From positions 1,792,501 through 1,856,500 of the forward strand of contig NC_014720.1 in NCBI RefSeq assembly GCF_000166775.1: a DNA stretch of 64,000 bases. The letters run 5' to 3'. The notes under the pieces are model-generated. The model was not told the DNA's origin. It did not search any database and saw only the letters and a list, made by a program, of their open reading frames with translations. Shown piece after piece: positions 62,796 through 64,000 of this stretch (its first letter is position 1; every line of letters begins with the position of its first letter). The translations under genes and the position numbers were made by a program. The DNA comes from Caldicellulosiruptor kronotskyensis 2002. GTDB lineage: Bacteria > Bacillota > Thermoanaerobacteria > Caldicellulosiruptorales > Caldicellulosiruptoraceae.

Positions 62796-62824
62796 ATTTT
62801 ATTACTTTTTGCATACAGTGTCAA
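62796..62824 (-). promoter_or_regulatory. Putative sigma-A promoter of rny
   Basis: On the minus strand, perfect -35 TTGACA (62824-62819), 17 bases, -10 TAAAAT (62801-62796). Confidence 0.8.
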
Positions 62825-62837
62825 CAATGGCGTTTTC

Positions 62838-63440
62838 TCAATAATCTAAGAATTCTCTAATTTTTTCAACCACTGTATTGTAGTCATATCCTCTTGCCAC
62901 AAACCACTTAATAACCTTTAAAATCTCTTTGCTATCCTTATTATTTACTCTTCTTAACTTCTTTTGTAAAAGCTTTACAAGAATTTCTTTATCATTTTCA
63001 GATTTTAAACTTAGCTTTGAAATTGTGGATGATTTGAACCCATTTTTCCGTAAAAGCTGTAATATCTCAAAGCTTGACTTTTTCTTCTGATACTTATTTA
63101 CAAGCCTTTTTGCAGCTTCCAGCTCATCAATGTATCCGCTATTAACAAAATAAGCTACCGCTTTCAAAGCAGTAGCTGAGTCATATCCACGTGAAAGCAA
63201 ATACTTGTAATACCCATATTCAGATTTGAGAGGATATTTTTGAATGTACCCTACAAGAATCTTTTTAGCACTTTTGAGACTGCTCTCAAATAAAACCTCT
63301 TCCAATTCTTTTTGGTTTATCTCATCTTTTGCATACAATCTTTTTTCAAGATAGACCTCTCTGTCTATCTCAACTTCTTTGCCATCGTCAAAAACAAGCA
63401 AAGCTCTGTTCCCAACTATCTTTTTATCCAATATCCTCAT
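62838..63440 (-). CDS. recX: Regulatory protein RecX
   Basis: Modulator of RecA filaments. 200 residues from ATG 63440-63438 (GGTG six bases upstream), overlapping the 3' end of recA by 17 bases. Three-helix repeats are visible: [34 protein letters not shown] and [16 protein letters not shown]. The N-terminal part with [16 protein letters not shown] is usual in Firmicutes RecX. Confidence 0.9.
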   Translation of the reverse strand: MRILDKKIVGNRALLVFDDGKEVEIDREVYLEKRLYAKDEINQKELEEVLFESSLKSAKKILVGYIQKYPLKSEYGYYKYLLSRGYDSATALKAVAYFVNSGYIDELEAAKRLVNKYQKKKSSFEILQLLRKNGFKSSTISKLSLKSENDKEILVKLLQKKLRRVNNKDSKEILKVIKWFVARGYDYNTVVEKIREFLDY

Positions 63441-64000
63441 TAATTTCACCACTCAACAACAAATCTTCATCAGAAATCTCTGCTGTTGTCTTTATTTTCT
63501 CAAATGCAAGGTTTGCATTCTGCCTTATCTTTTCAATTATCTCCTGCATTATGTCAGGATTTTCTTTCAAAAACTGTTTTGCGTTTTCTCTACCCTGCCC
63601 AATCTTCTGACCGTTGTAAGTATACCACGCGCCACTCTTTTGAATTACATCAATGTTAACTGCAACATCTAAAACATTTCCTTCTTTTGAGATTCCTTCT
63701 CCATAAATCAAATCAAACTCAGCCTCTTTAAACGGTGGCGCAACTTTATTCTTCACAACCTTAACCTTTACCTTGCTGCCTATTGGTTGACCTTGAGACT
63801 TGATAATCTCACCTTTTCTAACTTCTAATCTGACAGATGCATAGAACTTAAGCGCTCTACCACCTGGTGTTGTCTCAGGATTGCCAAACATTATCCCAAC
63901 CTTTTCGCGAAGCTGGTTTATGAATATGACTGTGGTCTTTGTCTTGCTTGTAATACCGGCAAGCTTTCTGAGCGCCTGTGACATGAGCCTTGCCTGAAGC
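63424..64000 (-). CDS. recA: Recombinase RecA, N-terminal part beyond window
   Basis: The visible part is the C-terminal 191 codons of RecA. It shows [13 protein letters not shown] at the edge, the L2 region [29 protein letters not shown] and the C-terminal domain with [19 protein letters not shown]. Its acidic tail ends EDIG. Followed directly by recX, an arrangement conserved in Firmicutes. Promoter and ATP-binding site are outside the window. Confidence 0.98.
   Translation of the reverse strand, partial: LQARLMSQALRKLAGITSKTKTTVIFINQLREKVGIMFGNPETTPGGRALKFYASVRLEVRKGEIIKSQGQPIGSKVKVKVVKNKVAPPFKEAEFDLIYGEGISKEGNVLDVAVNIDVIQKSGAWYTYNGQKIGQGRENAKQFLKENPDIMQEIIEKIRQNANLAFEKIKTTAEISDEDLLLSGEINEDIG

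Noticed and set aside
1-64000. CRISPR arrays, insertion sequences, rRNA operons
   Set aside because: No regularly spaced repeats, transposase-like frames or rRNA sequence were seen; only the short repeats listed above.

Overview
The window is about 64 kb of AT-rich DNA with the gene order, ribosome binding sites (AGGAGG type) and sporulation genes of a low-GC Gram-positive anaerobe (Firmicutes/Clostridia). Protein style and gene order look most like Caldicellulosiruptor or a close thermophilic relative. That genus call is recognition, not a computed match. Most of the window is core housekeeping DNA on the minus strand, with a short accessory stretch at about 36-48 kb.

Region 1 (1-11.3 kb): the end of rpmE (L31), then an MFS transporter, a PrsW-like protease, an 8-oxoguanine glycosylase, a cell-wall amidase and rho. 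Next comes an apparent glyA-rarA-malic enzyme operon from one good promoter, and divergently a split ThrE-type amino-acid exporter on the plus strand. Region 2 (11.3-21.6 kb): the classical rimP-nusA-ylxR-infB-rbfA-nrnA-truB-ribF-rpsO-pnp operon, transcribed right to left and closed by a bidirectional terminator. Region 3 (21.6-35.8 kb): the Firmicutes yicC-remA-gmk-rpoZ-coaBC-priA-def-fmt-(zinc peptidase)-rsmB-rlmN-prpC-prkC-rsgA-rpe cluster, which links nucleotide metabolism, replication restart, formyl-Met processing, rRNA modification and Ser/Thr phospho-signalling.

Region 4 (36-48 kb, accessory): a plus-strand pair of a hydantoinase/oxoprolinase-family protein and an HDAC-fold deacetylase with an extra cysteine-pair tail; a DUF89 phosphatase-family gene; tRNA-Thr(CGT) followed by 14-bp direct repeats and a broken integrase start (a scar of an integrated element); a Uma2-family nuclease gene; several poorly known genes; a DUF421/DUF4363 membrane pair; and an iorA-iorB-paaK cluster for aryl-2-oxoacid oxidation. 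Region 5 (48-64 kb): a helical-repeat small protein, spoVT, a second MFS transporter, RNase P RNA, ispA-xseB-xseA-nusB, an Asp23/AmaP/DUF2273 envelope cluster, the complete eight-gene spoIIIA operon, ymdB, rny, recX and the 3' part of recA.

Points most worth a second look: two genes (rsmB and rny) that appear to start at AUU; the integrase scar with arm-site-like repeats at tRNA-Thr; an 18-bp perfect palindrome between overlapping divergent promoters; the HDAC-tail/hydantoinase pair; and a full spoIIIA set plus spoVT in what may be a lineage described as non-sporulating. I see no CRISPR array, no insertion sequence and no rRNA gene. No gene-free stretch longer than about 300 bases is left unexplained.
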